This document shows, piece after piece, positions 11,275 to 22,195 of a stretch of DNA of 64,000 nt. Origin of the DNA: Symbiodinium natans (Eukaryota; Sar; Dinophyceae; Suessiales; Symbiodiniaceae). Each line of letters opens with the position of its first letter. Positions within the stretch are counted from its first letter, which is position 1. The stretch lies in contig CAJNDS010000184.1 in NCBI GenBank assembly GCA_905221605.1, forward strand, positions 71,501 through 135,500. The letters run 5' to 3'. Position numbers and translations under genes: made by a program. The notes beneath the pieces were generated by a model. It was not told the DNA's origin, made no database searches, and was given only the letters and a program-made list of their open reading frames with translations.

Positions 11275-12591
11275 GGCAGCTCACCGCATACACATTTCAA
11301 CTTTGAACGGAACCCAGGACAACAGAAGGTCGCCATGGGCAAGGCATAATCAAACCAACATCGAGCATAACTAGCCGCTTCGTGGCATTCAACGCTAAAC
11401 GGCAAATTCCGAATATGACTGCAAGCCTTGCAATGTAAAGTTCTCCCCTGAAGTAGTGCGGATTGGCGCTGGTAAGCTGCAGAAAAATAAGCTTGCCAAA
11501 TTTTGCAAAGCAGTAGGAAACTAGCCACACGAACTTGCAGAACTGTTCAGCTACCACACCTCCTTTGTCAACGGCATGATGTAGTCCTCGAAGACTGTGC
11601 CTGGGCAGGCACCCGTTGGACGTGGGACACTTGCCTCATAAGAAACCTCATAAGAAAAACATGATCTGCAGCCAAACTGCCAACATACTCCGGGTTGACT
11701 TTGTACGTCGTATTCTCACCACCGGCGCCCTCCAAACACGACTGCGCAGGGTTGCTAGATTCTACTTGGGCGCCTTCAATCCCGACATGTTTCACGGGAT
11801 TTGCTTTGTTTCTTGTTGGGATTCTTTTTTGTTTCTGGCCATTTGCCTAGCATAGAGAAACAGAAACTCTACTGCAGGAGCGAGCGTTGAGGGAGTTCAG
11901 GGCTTTTTTGCCACCTGATCCCTTCGTTTGGCGCTTTGGGGGAAGGCCACGTGCCGACCCCTGCAGGTTGGGACATTTCTATCGGGAATCCCCGGGAGTT
12001 CTTTTCGTTGGACAGGGTTCTACCTCTTTCGCCCCTCCGTGGATCCCTCCTTTCCCGGTTTGGCCAGTTGCTCGCATTGGTGTAGCGTCTACATCCGGCG
12101 CAAGATTCTCTTCTTCCAGGTTAGCATCTGCAGCACCTCGAAAACAACACCAAAACGAGACTAAAACCCAAGTTACCGTGAGTCTGATCAGGAAATGGCT
12201 TGAGGAGGTCGAGTCGGCCACCCACACTTGAAAATCACGCATAAAGAGCGACCTTCTCGTCTACATCTTCTCTGGCTCTGTGTGCCACTATGTTCAGAGA
12301 GAAGGGAGGCGCGTAGATCTTCCAATAAAACGGTAGGCGAAGTCCTGGATCTATACGCACCCGTTTTGTTTGGAAATCGTGGCGCTGAAGCAGCTTTTGC
12401 CCATCATTGCTTTTCAATTTTAGATCCTGAAAGTTTTGATTTCTGTTACTTCGGGAATCTTGGTAAAGGCCGAAGTTCTTTTGACATCCGAAATCCTGAA
12501 ACCGGGGCTCCGGGGACTTCAGACTTGCAAGAATTCCTGAAGTATCCAAATTCTCAAGAACTTCTAAACTTCTAAACTTGTTGAGTGGCAT

Positions 12592-13224
12592 CTCGACTCT
12601 CACGCTAGCACAAAGCAGGCAAGGCTCCGATAGGTTCCACTCTGAAAGGACACATTGGCCCAAAATTGTTCAAACCCGGGGCAAGTCGACCCACCAAGCA
12701 AAATGACCAACACGGCAACTATTTTCCAAAACTTGAACAGTTGTTCAACTCTAAAGTTGAGGAACTTGGTGTAGGCCGACATTCCTAACGTCAAAAAAAG
12801 TGGGCTCCAGGGGTTTGACTTTTGAAATTCCTTAAGTTCTCAAATTCAAACTTTTTGTACAGGCCAGTCCTAGAATTTCTCAAGTTTTTGGGCTCTGTAC
12901 ATTGTGGGCCTTCGGGATTAAGCTTTTTGGTATCCAGGCCGAATTCCGATAAAAAAAGGAAAGCCCTAAATTTTTAGGCGATTTCCCGGAACTTTGGTAT
13001 TTCTAGAGTTTCTGTGGGTCTGTCAGAATCCTCAAGAATTTCTGCCTTCACCCAAATTCCAAAAATGCATACAGGTTCTAATGTTTTCGATCGAACCTGT
13101 CTTAAATTTCTAGAAATTGAACTTATTTCGGTCGGAGGGTCCGAAACTTTTCGAAATTTTGAGAATTTAGGTAACTTTCGACTCTCACAACTAGCGCACA
13201 CGCAGGCCAGGCTCCACTTCAAGT
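12592..13224. repeat. Diverged direct repeat pair
   Basis: TCGACTCTCACGCTAGCAC with AGGCAAGGCTCC, at about 12,592-12,630, recurs as TCGACTCTCACAACTAGCGC with AGGCCAGGCTCC at about 13,178-13,213, roughly 585 bp apart. The sequence before each copy is also similarly TTC/GAA-rich, suggesting an old tandem duplication. Confidence 0.45.
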
Positions 13225-13255
13225 AACTTTACAAATTCCAATTCCCAGGGTAAGC

Positions 13256-13475
13256 GCGCTCGCGATCTTCGCTTTTGAAGCCTGAAGCCTGAAGCTCGCC
13301 AGTTTCCCTTTGGAAGTTTGAAGTCTGAAGCTCGCGAGCTTCGCGCTTCGAAGTCTGACACACTCGGGAGCGCCGCTTTTGAAGACTGAAGTCTAAAGCG
13401 CGCTTGGCTCGAGGTCTGAAAATCGTGAGCTTCGCTGTTGAAGCCTCAAGCTCGAACTTCGCGCTTCGAAAACGG
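13256..13475. repeat. Degenerate tandem repeat of a GAAG(C/T)CTGAAGCTCGCGAG-type motif
   Basis: GAAGCCTGAAGC, GAAGTCTGAAGCTCGCGAGC, GAAGACTGAAGTCTAAAGC and GAAGCCTCAAGCTCG recur with spacers of 15-35 bp, often joined to CTTCGCGCTTCGAAG. Units contain short self-complementary cores (GCTCGCGAGC, CTTCGAAG). Confidence 0.6.
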
Positions 13476-14196
13476 AGCTTCTCTAAACGATTCCTGGCGC
13501 TGTGCTTGACACATTGTCTGTGGACTAACACAAAACCTAGCCGGCTTGAAGTGGGGGGGTTACAGTAGTCCCTCAACCCAATCAGGCACCTGTCACACAG
13601 AAAGCTACGTGTAAGTGTGATGTATAAGTGTAACGAGTAACAAGGACAGAAGAATTCCCGAAGTAACAAAAACTTTAAAAAAACAGTCACTTTCAACAAG
13701 TATAAGCCGCATAAGCCCTCAATAATTCTTGTGCAGCCGAACAGCTGTGCACAAAAAAAACCTTGTCACTAGCCGCCGTGGGGTCTCCCCGACCCCATCC
13801 TAACAACCTCTCGTCGCAATTTGTCGCAGCAGCTTGTCGCGCCCCCTCAATAACGTTAACATGCTTGTAACCACTTTGGACCTTGTCCTTGTTCTTGGCA
13901 AAAGTGGTACATGTCTCCTTTATCGTGCCTGGGGCGCCCAGAACAAAGAAGCCGAAAAACTAGGGCTAGAGGACCAATCCTGACCTGCCTAGCTGGTGCA
14001 GGAAGCTTTGTCCACAAAGCCGACCCTGAAATTAGGGCCTGGCTTCGTCCCCCTCGGCCCCCCGGTACTCACAGCCTCCTGCCCATCAATGTTCTTTGAG
14101 AAGGCCTTGGCCTCTCAGGTTGAGAAGCCAACGGTGGTCGAAGTCGCTTTTACCGGACGCAGCAGACTGCAATGGACTGCGACGTCGCTCCCTTGT

Positions 14197-16947
14197 TCAG
14201 GTTAAGGCCTTGAGGATGACGCGCTGGACATTCCGCTTCTCCACTTCGGGTTTTGTGATAAAGGCCATCAGACCATCCTCACTCGCATCCTATCACATCA
14301 GTATCCATATGTCATATGTGTGAAGGTCCGTGTCCGCTAAGGCTGGCACTTCATCACGAGCCTCCCGCATGGATGTCTGCTAGTTGGCTAAGCCGTGCCC
14401 GTGTGCATCGTTTGCCTTGATCAGCTCGGTGGCTTTCTTGCGCTCACTGCGGAACTTGGATTCCGCCACAAACCTAGCACCGAAAGCAACCACAATCACG
14501 ATCAATAGGGACAGGGGCTGGAAGAATGGTTCCAACAATGCACAGTAGCCACTTCCGACCGTTATGTAAATTTAAAGGTGTTCATGTTCACGCCTCGTGG
14601 ATTTAGTAGGAGCCCGGGCTGAAGCTTTGGGGGCCGGTATTTGCAGAAACATCTAGCCGGTATCCGGTGTGCTCTCCAGATGATCGAAGAGTCCCCTTTC
14701 TCTCGTGTGATTGATTCGAGCAACTATCATCGCAATGTGGCTGTGCATGACACCCTGCGCAACATCATTCAGGTCCTATCCGTATCGGTTCATCTCTTAT
14801 GCCTCTCTAAACCGATGGATCATGATGAGCTCTGAGACTCGCCCATGGGAAAGAATCAGGGAAGCCAGTGTGGTAGCAAGCAACCCTATGAACAACCTAT
14901 GAATCTATGAGCAATACCGCGTGAACATGCAAGCACATCTGGACAGTTGACCAGAAGACGGCTGAGTCCTGAGCAGCCCGTAGTAGATCCTTGTGGAAAT
15001 CGTTTGCAGCACATGCCTGCAAGCGTACTGCTTGGAGTGTGTGCAGTGTGCAATCAGTTTGTTGATAGTGACTGGTCTCGCTTCGCCCATCACTCTGTCG
15101 CCTATCATCATGAGTCTACGGTCTAGTGAGCTCGTTGACCAGGCTAGTCTGGATCTCAAAACCTGCATCTTCAGCGCTGATTTCGCAGGTGTGCGGACCC
15201 TCCGCATTGCAACATCAGCTTGCCCCCTTCCGCAGAACACTCCGAGTAGGCCCCTGGCACGTCTTGCACAGCGGTGGAGCCGTAGTTACCGTCGTCACCT
15301 TCCTCACACCTTGGAACCCCGTCGTGCACGCAACTACTCGTTACCACACATTATTGTTTGTTTTTATTCCTGACACTTTACAAGGCAAGCCACCAACTAT
15401 GTACACAAAATCGCTCTTCCTCTTTGCAGTCCTAATGGTTTTGCAATGAATTCGGGGGCCACCCTTTGGTAAAGTTCCATAGCCGAATCTTTCAACCAAG
15501 GCGATGCATGCAGGAAACCATATTGACGGCATTCACCGATGCTGTCGCAGTAGTCGTATCACTCAGAAGGGCGAAGCAAGGGGTCTGCTACAAACCTTGG
15601 GCGTTCTAGGGATCCTGTTCCGGGACTGTATGGGAGCTTCTGCACTACCATCCACGTTATCAGTTCTGCAGTGTCAACATGCATGCCAGCATTGTAACTT
15701 CGTAAGTCTAGCACAGCGAAGGGACCATCTTCGTTCTGTAGATCTCCAGCAACTTCCCGTTCACCACCGCCTTGACATTTGTGAGAACTTGTGAGTGTGG
15801 AAGGAAACACGACCACGTTACCAGTGTTCGGAACTTGTTTGGATCTGCCTCCGGTGGGACGGGGGCCAAGACTGTCTCTTCTTCGCCTCGGTCTGAACCA
15901 AGTCGAGCAGTCTTACCAGAGACAGGGCAAATGTGTGGCTTATACATCCTGTGACCATGTAAATGATAGGCACCAGTAACTGCCAGCTGCCGTCAATTTA
16001 CTTACTCGCATGTTTCATCTCACTCCTTGAGAAAAATGGGTCCTGGTCAAGTGCAGTACAGTGCTCCTAGTAGCCAGTACCATGTTGGGCAAAATTACTG
16101 GCATGCTGATTTCGTACATGTTCGCACTCTGCATTGCCAAACTCCTCCGTCAAGTGGCACCCAACTAGAGAGATGCCGGGGGGGGGGGGCTCTTCTCCTC
16201 CCCCATTTTCGCTTCCGGGTTTCTTTTTGGGGGGTTTCTTGCAACAAAATGACTTGTGTCTTCCTGTCTGCTGTCGCCATGAAGGTGGTCGAGGAAGCTT
16301 GCGATGTTGAAAGTCGACATGCCCCCACACTCCAGACTCGCAGTAGCAGGTGAAGCTTAGCAAGCAGCTTGCTGCCGACTTCTCATCGTACAGTCAAGCC
16401 ATTGTACAGTAGTTGTGTCTGGAGGTCCTCCCACCTGCACTTACGCAGTTAAACCACAATGCTGGATGCTACAGCGCCAGGCTTGGGGGAGTAAATCGGT
16501 CGAGTGTCCCAGGACGTCAGGTCACTTCCTGAACCTACTACAACTTGAACAGGGTGCAGAAGAGCCATGCATGTCAGTAAAGGCTCGGAGCACGACATTC
16601 ACCTTCGCTGTCTGGGAGGAACAAAGCATCGCAAAGCCCACAATACCAACGGAGCCTAGAGCAGGGAGGGGGTGGCGCTGAGACGGCACAGGCCTCCAAC
16701 CAGCCGAAGCGGGAGAAGAATCGGAGCCGGAGTTCGAGCTCTGTGGTGGAATGGGCATCACACCGCCCAAGGAGGACATTGACGAGAGTGCACAATGGCA
16801 CGCTCGACATCGCTCGACTATGTGGGAAAGTAGTGGGCCAGTGGGCCAGGGAGCTGCGCAGCATGAGGGGCACCCGAGTTGGGCCGCCTTTTTGCCCAGA
16901 CCCCGAGACAGCTCGACAAGCTCCTGCGCCAAACTATGCAGCAACAA
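14197..16947 (-). CDS. Multi-exon gene for an unknown membrane protein (candidate)
   Basis: Several minus-strand frames behave like consecutive exons with AG|G acceptors. The best pair is 14416-14568 (LLEPFFQPLSLLIVIVVAF, a transmembrane helix, then a basic FRSERKKATELIK) joined to 14197-14289 (DASEDGLMAFITK, EVEKRNVQRVILK). The first ends phase 0 at a GC donor, the second begins phase 0, and the intron is 126 nt. Upstream, 14803-14896 (FIGLLATTLASLILSH, a hydrophobic helix) and 14656-14775 (DLNDVAQGVMHSHIAMIVAR) also join in phase, but only 27 nt apart. Exons ending at 15822 (PPEADPNKFRTL) and starting at 15770 (AVVNGKLLEIYRTK) join in phase 0 across a 51-nt GT-AG intron. A further frame lies at 15385-15475. 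The 5' end may be near 16,500-16,950, below a spliced-leader-like sequence. I do not recognise the family, and exon order across the whole span is inferred. Confidence 0.45.
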
Positions 16948-16982
16948 CCTGCCACTGACTCAAGCCGGGGACGGGTTCCGAC

Positions 16983-17003
16983 TCGAGCCAAAATGGCTTC
17001 TGC
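16983..17003 (-). promoter_or_regulatory. Spliced-leader-like sequence (possible DinoSL relict)
   Basis: On the minus strand the sequence contains AGCCATTTTGGCTC, an exact 14-nt match to the core of the conserved dinoflagellate spliced leader, and about 18 of 21 aligned positions agree. Relict leaders of this kind mark genes that re-entered the genome as processed cDNA. It sits at the head of the minus-strand candidate membrane-protein gene. On the plus strand the same bases form CAAAATGGCT, a good start context with a 57-codon frame (16,994-17,166), so coincidence is possible. Confidence 0.45.
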
Positions 17004-18244
17004 CGCCCTCTCTCTGCGACCATCTCCCTCTTCTTTATTTTCTTTCGTTCTCTCCATTGGATCGAAGAGGCTTGCTCCGCTGCTGGTTCCGCTGCCTGTC
17101 TGGCCCAGGCTAGGCCTCTGTGGGTACGCAGCGATTTGCTTCGTCACTCTATTTTCACTGGTGTGACAGACACTGTCAGGCACTGTGTCTTTTGATCTTC
17201 AAACCTGAGTTCCTGGCTCTGGCAATGGACTGAAGAATGAAAACTCTGTTGGGTGCTCGTACCTAACCACCCATGCATTCCGTTCATGTATGGCCGCACA
17301 TCGAGCACACAGAGTGCGAATTTCTCAACTGCTTCACTCCAGCAGTCTGGCCTCTTCACTTGTGAGTGTAGGCACTCCGTCTGGTAGATGAACCTCGAAG
17401 GCGTCGCAGGATTACGTGCAAGGTTTCAGAAACTCCTAGGAGTGTGTTGCGTACTCACTTTGGAGCATCTTTGCCAACGGTTGGGACACGCTTTCGTGAC
17501 AACGACCGGCCACCGGGCCTGGGCCTTTGGACGTGCAGCTCCTACAGAGGCTCTTATCTTGCAGCGGTCATCTTGCCTCCTGACCTTTGCTGATTGCAGG
17601 TGTGCCATGGTGCGGGCATCTGTTTTGTTGCTGTGCCCACCCCCCCCCCGCCCATCTCCCCGCCAACACAGCTGATACTGCCCTGTTTCAGCGGGACACA
17701 TCTGGGAGGCATGTGGTGCACCGGGGCATGGGCCAGTCACCCAGGCATCCATTCGAGCCAGAAGACTTGAGTTGATGAAGCTTGAACCTGAAAACAGTTG
17801 CGAAGAGTCGGAACAACGAAGCTCCTCAATGAAGAGGCAGCAGCCCAGGTCTGCCCTGTTGGCTTGACGGCTTGGCCCCATGCTTTCCCAAGGGCTTGTA
17901 GTCAGGCTCATAAACAGCGTCTTGGCACAGAGAAAGCTTCCAAAATGAGCAAGCTGCAGCATGCAGCTGAGAGCTTCCTGCTTAGACGGAGGCTGTTCAC
18001 TCGATACTGTGATCGTTCAATCAAGCTGAAGATGATCGAATCCTGCAGCGGGCCCATGTCATCTTGTGGTGCCCACACGTCGACAAACCCAGGCAAACCA
18101 AATCGGTCAAGTCGGCGAGCATGGTGCCTCCATCCTCTGCAGCACGCTTCGGATGTTGTTGAGGTCCAATGCTTGGTCGACGCCTGCCATGACAAAGCAG
18201 TCAGCTCATGTCAGCCTGAATGAGCCATCACGAGATTTCATCAT
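17004..18244. other. No supported gene
   Basis: A poly-C tract lies at about 17,641-17,649. The long minus frame 17,426-17,962 has no recognisable domain. No repeat of note. Confidence 0.35.
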
Positions 18245-18649
18245 TCAGAAAAACAACACCCATCTGTGCTTCCGGCTTGTGACATTTGCAGTGTTGGCTG
18301 CCATGTAGGCCCCCAGATGAAATGTAGAAAGGACCTCTGTGGAGCGCCCTTGCCACTGCAAACACGACATGCCACGACATGCCACGACCGCACATGCTGC
18401 TCGGATTGCATTGACTGAGTCTTCAGAGTCTTCAAGCGCAAACTTTGACTGGGCAAACCTCGCACCCTTTCTTGAGTCCTTTGTAAGGCCCGTGCGAAGA
18501 AAACAAAGGCCGAAGCCACTCTCATCTACGCATCCGCGTCTGCTTCGGGGCCCAGCTCCCTCTCCGTTGACAGAGGTGCTTTCTGCTTTTACCCTCTCGC
18601 TTTCTTGCTGTTGTTGTATTAAGAAGGTGCATGTGAATTCAGTATTCAT
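18245..18649 (-). CDS. Candidate exon, unknown
   Basis: A 134-codon minus frame begins with a Gln-rich, then acidic/Ser-rich segment (QQQQESERVKAESTSVNGE) and continues through KFALEDSEDSVNAIRAACAV. Composition is protein-like, but no domain is recognised and neither splice boundary is certain. A 12-bp duplication (ACGACATGCCAC) occurs inside at about 18,363-18,386. Confidence 0.25.
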   Translation of the reverse strand: MNTEFTCTFLIQQQQESERVKAESTSVNGEGAGPRSRRGCVDESGFGLCFLRTGLTKDSRKGARFAQSKFALEDSEDSVNAIRAACAVVACRGMSCLQWQGRSTEVLSTFHLGAYMAANTANVTSRKHRWVLFF

Positions 18650-19151
18650 GTTTCACTTCTTACTTCGCTGGAACTGGAGCCGAAAAAGTCGGATCTCTGA
18701 AATGTCCGGACCCGCATTGGCAAACAAACTCTCACCTCCTGGACAGCTATGCGATCGTATCAATTCAACGTGACTCGTTGGATGTTGCTTGGATGCATTA
18801 CCAACTCTTAGCAAGCCAGCCTGGAAATGTTGTAAGGGCCATGCTGTTGTTGTGGCAAGAGCTTCTCTTGGGCTCGCCACCTGAACTTCTGCGAGGCTCC
18901 CCGCCCTGGCCTAGGCGGCCTAGCCTGTTAGGATTTCGAAAAACTCAGTGGATGATGCGTATTGAGCTCAGGCTGTCGCACGTGTTCCAGGTTTCGGTGC
19001 CTGGGCTGGGAGGTTTTGCCCATGCAACAAAGTGTCGGTTGAAGTTTGGTTTCTGATGTCATCTGACGACTCGGCATGAAGCCCTTCAAAGCATCTTGCT
19101 GTCGTTGTAAGTTGTGACCACAGCTCGACACTGTGGAAGGACTACTCTTTC

Positions 19152-19430
19152 TCAGCTCATTTCAGCTCCAAGCATGGGAAGGCCCTCTCGGACCAGCTGC
19201 TCTGCACGAAGCTGATCTCGGCAAGGCTCTCTTAGCACAGTCATCTTGTCACCGACATATCTGAAATTTTCTCTGCCACGTCTGGAAAGTCTGAGGATCC
19301 GGCTGTCTCCAAGTTCATGAGCATCCAAAGCCAATGCTAAATAGACACGTGCCGCTCCCGCCTTGGTTTCCGCACTTTGGACAAGCCAAGTACAAGCTGC
19401 TTGTACTTCGTGATGGCGTTGCGTGCGCAA
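19152..19430 (-). CDS. Candidate exon, unknown (possible terminal exon)
   Basis: A minus frame is open from an AG|GCG acceptor-like site at about 19,365 to a stop at 19,152. It encodes AARVYLALALDAHELGDSR followed by RGRENFRYVGDKMTVLRE and an amphipathic end (QLRAEQLVREGLPMLG). The balance of charged and aliphatic residues is typical of a soluble helical protein. No family recognised. Confidence 0.3.
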   Translation of the reverse strand: MRTQRHHEVQAACTWLVQSAETKAGAARVYLALALDAHELGDSRILRLSRRGRENFRYVGDKMTVLREPCRDQLRAEQLVREGLPMLGAEMS

Positions 19431-20447
19431 CAGTTGTGTGAAGTGGAAGCATCCCCACGGTCACTAGGGCATTCGTGAAGTCGAAACATCGATTTCGATA
19501 GTGGCATCCGGTATCCTGCGCTTCAGGGAGCGCAGAACCCATAAACATCGACGAGCGGCAGGAAGCATCCTCCCGAAAATTGCCATGACATGCAGCAGGC
19601 CAACCCAATGGCGTTCAAAGTGGGTTCAGTGAGTGTGAAGTACAAAAAGTAAGGAAAATCGATGCGCGGCACGAAGCATTGCCCTGCGAACACATTGACA
19701 TGTGACAGCAGGTCAAACAAACTTTTCTTCAAGGTGTGGTTCTTCACTTGGACGCTGTGTTTTTGGAAGCAAGGCCTGGAGGTACTGTAGCCAGAGAAAA
19801 CGTCATGTCCAGACAATGTGCGCCAAGGTTGAAGCTAAACTTGGTTCTCCTTTTGGCTGTGGCACAACCGGACCAAACTAGCACTGTAGTTGGCAGAATT
19901 TGTGGAATTGTGATTGATGCTAATTCAGCGCGTGGAAATAACCAAACCCCACCGCATCTCACCTCAGCTAAGCTCGCTGACTCACTTTAACTCAGGAACT
20001 TGCCTCACCTCGCTACATTCGTTTGCGGTTTGACGGCAACAATGGCTCTTGTAAATTGAAAAGCTTTGGGGCCCAGTGTTCCCAGTGGTAGCAGAGGAAG
20101 TCCTAGACCCTGAGACCTCAGTCTGAATGTCAGGGTGGGCGGCTTGGTTTTTGTTGGTGCCCGCCTAGCCATGCAAAACAGACGAACCCAAGGGACCCAT
20201 CTTCCGAAACTGCAAGAAAGGCCACACAGGCCCCAACTGGCCCAAACAAACCACCAGCTAACATTCTTCGAGCCAGACAAAGCCAAGTAAGGGTTAGCGG
20301 CTAGCGCTGTAGGGACATGAGCAAGCTGCTGCAAAAACTACGTTCTGCAGCATCAGGCTGCCAAACAAACAACGAGGCTCCAGGCGCAATAGCGGTTTAA
20401 TTCGCGGCGCGCGAAATGCGATCCTTTCTGCGTGGTGGGCACAGGAA

Positions 20448-20507
20448 GGAATGTTGCGCGAATCTGTGACGAAGCCGGGAATGTTGCGCGAATCTGTGGC
20501 GAAGCCG
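20448..20507. repeat. Two-copy 30-bp tandem duplication
   Basis: GGAATGTTGCGCGAATCTGT plus ten further bases occurs twice with period 30 (20,448 and 20,478) and one or two differences. On the minus strand it gives a ten-residue in-frame repeat (RLRHRFAQHS) near the end of a candidate exon. Confidence 0.75.
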
Positions 20508-20516
20508 TGCGAAAAT

Positions 20517-20670
20517 GCTTAAGCTGAACCCATCACCTTCGTTTAAGATCTCGGCCAAGCTCTTCCTGGTAGGAGAAGTGCTCGACTGGTTCACAGCCTC
20601 CTGCAGTGTTGGAATGGCCTCAGGAATGTCATGCCCAACTTGCTGCTGCATGTTTCGTCCTGAGGCACAC

Positions 20671-20731
<61 letters not shown>

Positions 20732-20822
20732 ACGCACACGCACACGCACACGCACCCACGCACCCACGCACCCACGCACCCACGCACCCACGCACCCACG
20801 CACCCACGCACCCACGCACCCA

Positions 20823-20865
<43 letters not shown>

Positions 20866-20914
20866 GCACACGCACACGCACACGCACACGCACACGCACC
20901 CGCACCCGCACCCG

Positions 20915-20957
<43 letters not shown>

Positions 20958-21262
20958 ACACACACACACACACACACACACATTTTTTTGACATGCACGG
21001 CACCATGCTTCCTTTCGCTTCGTTTAATACCTCTGCTCTTCTTGTGGTAGTCGCGCTTAGGGCAAGTCAGACCTGGGCGATGCGCACGAAAGTGGACAAT
21101 CAACAGTCCGTCTTTCGTTCCCATCTGCACATCCTGCACTTTATCATCCGTGAAGCTTTGAAGCTCACAGTTCGACAGGTCGCCGTGATGGTGGCGGATT
21201 TGGTCCCGATCTTCTTCTTGGCGTCGGCTGCAAAGAGTGCTGGCTGTGGCGTACCTGGTTTA
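20517..21262 (-). CDS. Candidate gene with a microsatellite inside its intron, unknown product
   Basis: Two protein-like frames flank the CA/GT tract. The upstream one (about 21,250-20,995) reads a charged sequence: EEDRDQIRHHHGDLSNCELQ, DDKVQDVQMGTKDGLLIVHF, then a basic PKRDYHKKSRGIKRSERKH. The downstream one (about 20,665-20,520) reads QQQVGHDIPEAIPTLQEA, SPTRKSLAEILNEGDGFSL. Neither is a known domain to me. If both are exons, the microsatellite is intronic. The long HTHTHT or CVCVCV frames through the tract are artefacts. Confidence 0.3.
20671..20982. repeat. Compound CA-rich microsatellite
   Basis: On the plus strand the tract runs (CA)n, then (CACACG)n, then (CACCCACG)n about nine times, then (CACG)n, then (CACACG)n, then (CACCCG)n, then (CA)n again. 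Almost all is alternating pyrimidine-purine. The order is roughly symmetric about the centre. Confidence 0.95.
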
Positions 21263-22195
21263 CGGCGTTCTGTGTGTGTCTGAGTAGTGGCGATGGTGTT
21301 CAGAAAATAGAGTTGCATAAGCATAACAAAGACACGCAGGTCAGTCATGGCTTGTCGAATCCAATGGTCTGATCCGAAGAACCCAATCCTGCCAATTGCA
21401 ACCCATGTCGTTCTCAAGCGAACTCTCAACAAAGAACAAATGCAATTAATGTTTTCAGGCCCCCAAACTATCAGAAGAAGCGGCAGTGCGGCGCTCCGGT
21501 GGCGGCAAGCCGCCTGGCGAATGAAACATCCAAATGGGGGGAAGGGGGGGGGGGGAGCGCGCGGCACACAGAAACCGAGTGAAAACGCTGTGGAGGGCAC
21601 TAGCTAAACTGATTGCAGCCCGAGGCATATTCGAACACTTTTCCCCGCCGGCGCTTCGATCTGCTGGGCCTCCGGCCCCTGTGCAGTGGAGATTCAGCCA
21701 ATGAGGGGTAATTACACATTGGATATGGGCCACAGCCCAAACATGCTTATGCAACTCTTTATTTTTCTACCTGCAGTCGCAAGGCATGAAGTCATTTTCT
21801 TGGCATCACCTTAAAGGATGCCGACCTGTCTGTGAGTTTACCTGGACCCGATGACCAAATTGCAAGATGCATGCTTCCGATATTTCCGATAACGAGAATT
21901 ATTTCTCACCTATTCGTGCTCAAGCCCAGGTGTGGGTAATGCTTTCCTCAAAATCGAAACTGCACGAAAGCACTCTGGCTTGCGATCCTTCATCGCTTCT
22001 TACACTGCTTGTCGAGCTGTTTCGACGGGGTGAGAAGCAGCAATGCTGACACGTCAGTCCGTTTCAGCGGCAAGCTTTCGGGAATAAAGCATGTTCCAAG
22101 AAATGCTCAGGCCTTCAAAGAGAAGCGGGTTTCACCTGGCCAGTTTGGGTCTGCTCACACATGGTTCTTGATGAGAAGATCTACGAAGCAAGCTC

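Larger units (their letters stand above)
11275..14196. other. Noncoding, AT-richer stretch with decayed repeats
   Basis: I find no gene. 12,400-13,230 has lower GC and is dominated by variants of CTCAAG, TTCTCAAG and GAATTCC. The plus frame 13,996-14,205 looks protein-like and contains EVAFTGRSR, reminiscent of the start of an EngB-type GTPase, but no P-loop follows, so I do not call it. Confidence 0.45.

Noticed and set aside
13996-14205. Possible EngB-type GTPase exon (EVAFTGRSR) on the plus strand
   Set aside because: No GKSS P-loop or later G motifs follow within reach, and the strand is opposite to every supported gene.
20397-21283. Long open frames of alternating His/Thr or Cys/Val through the CA tract on both strands
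   Set aside because: They are translations of a microsatellite in all frames; only the non-repetitive minus-strand flanks are kept as candidates.
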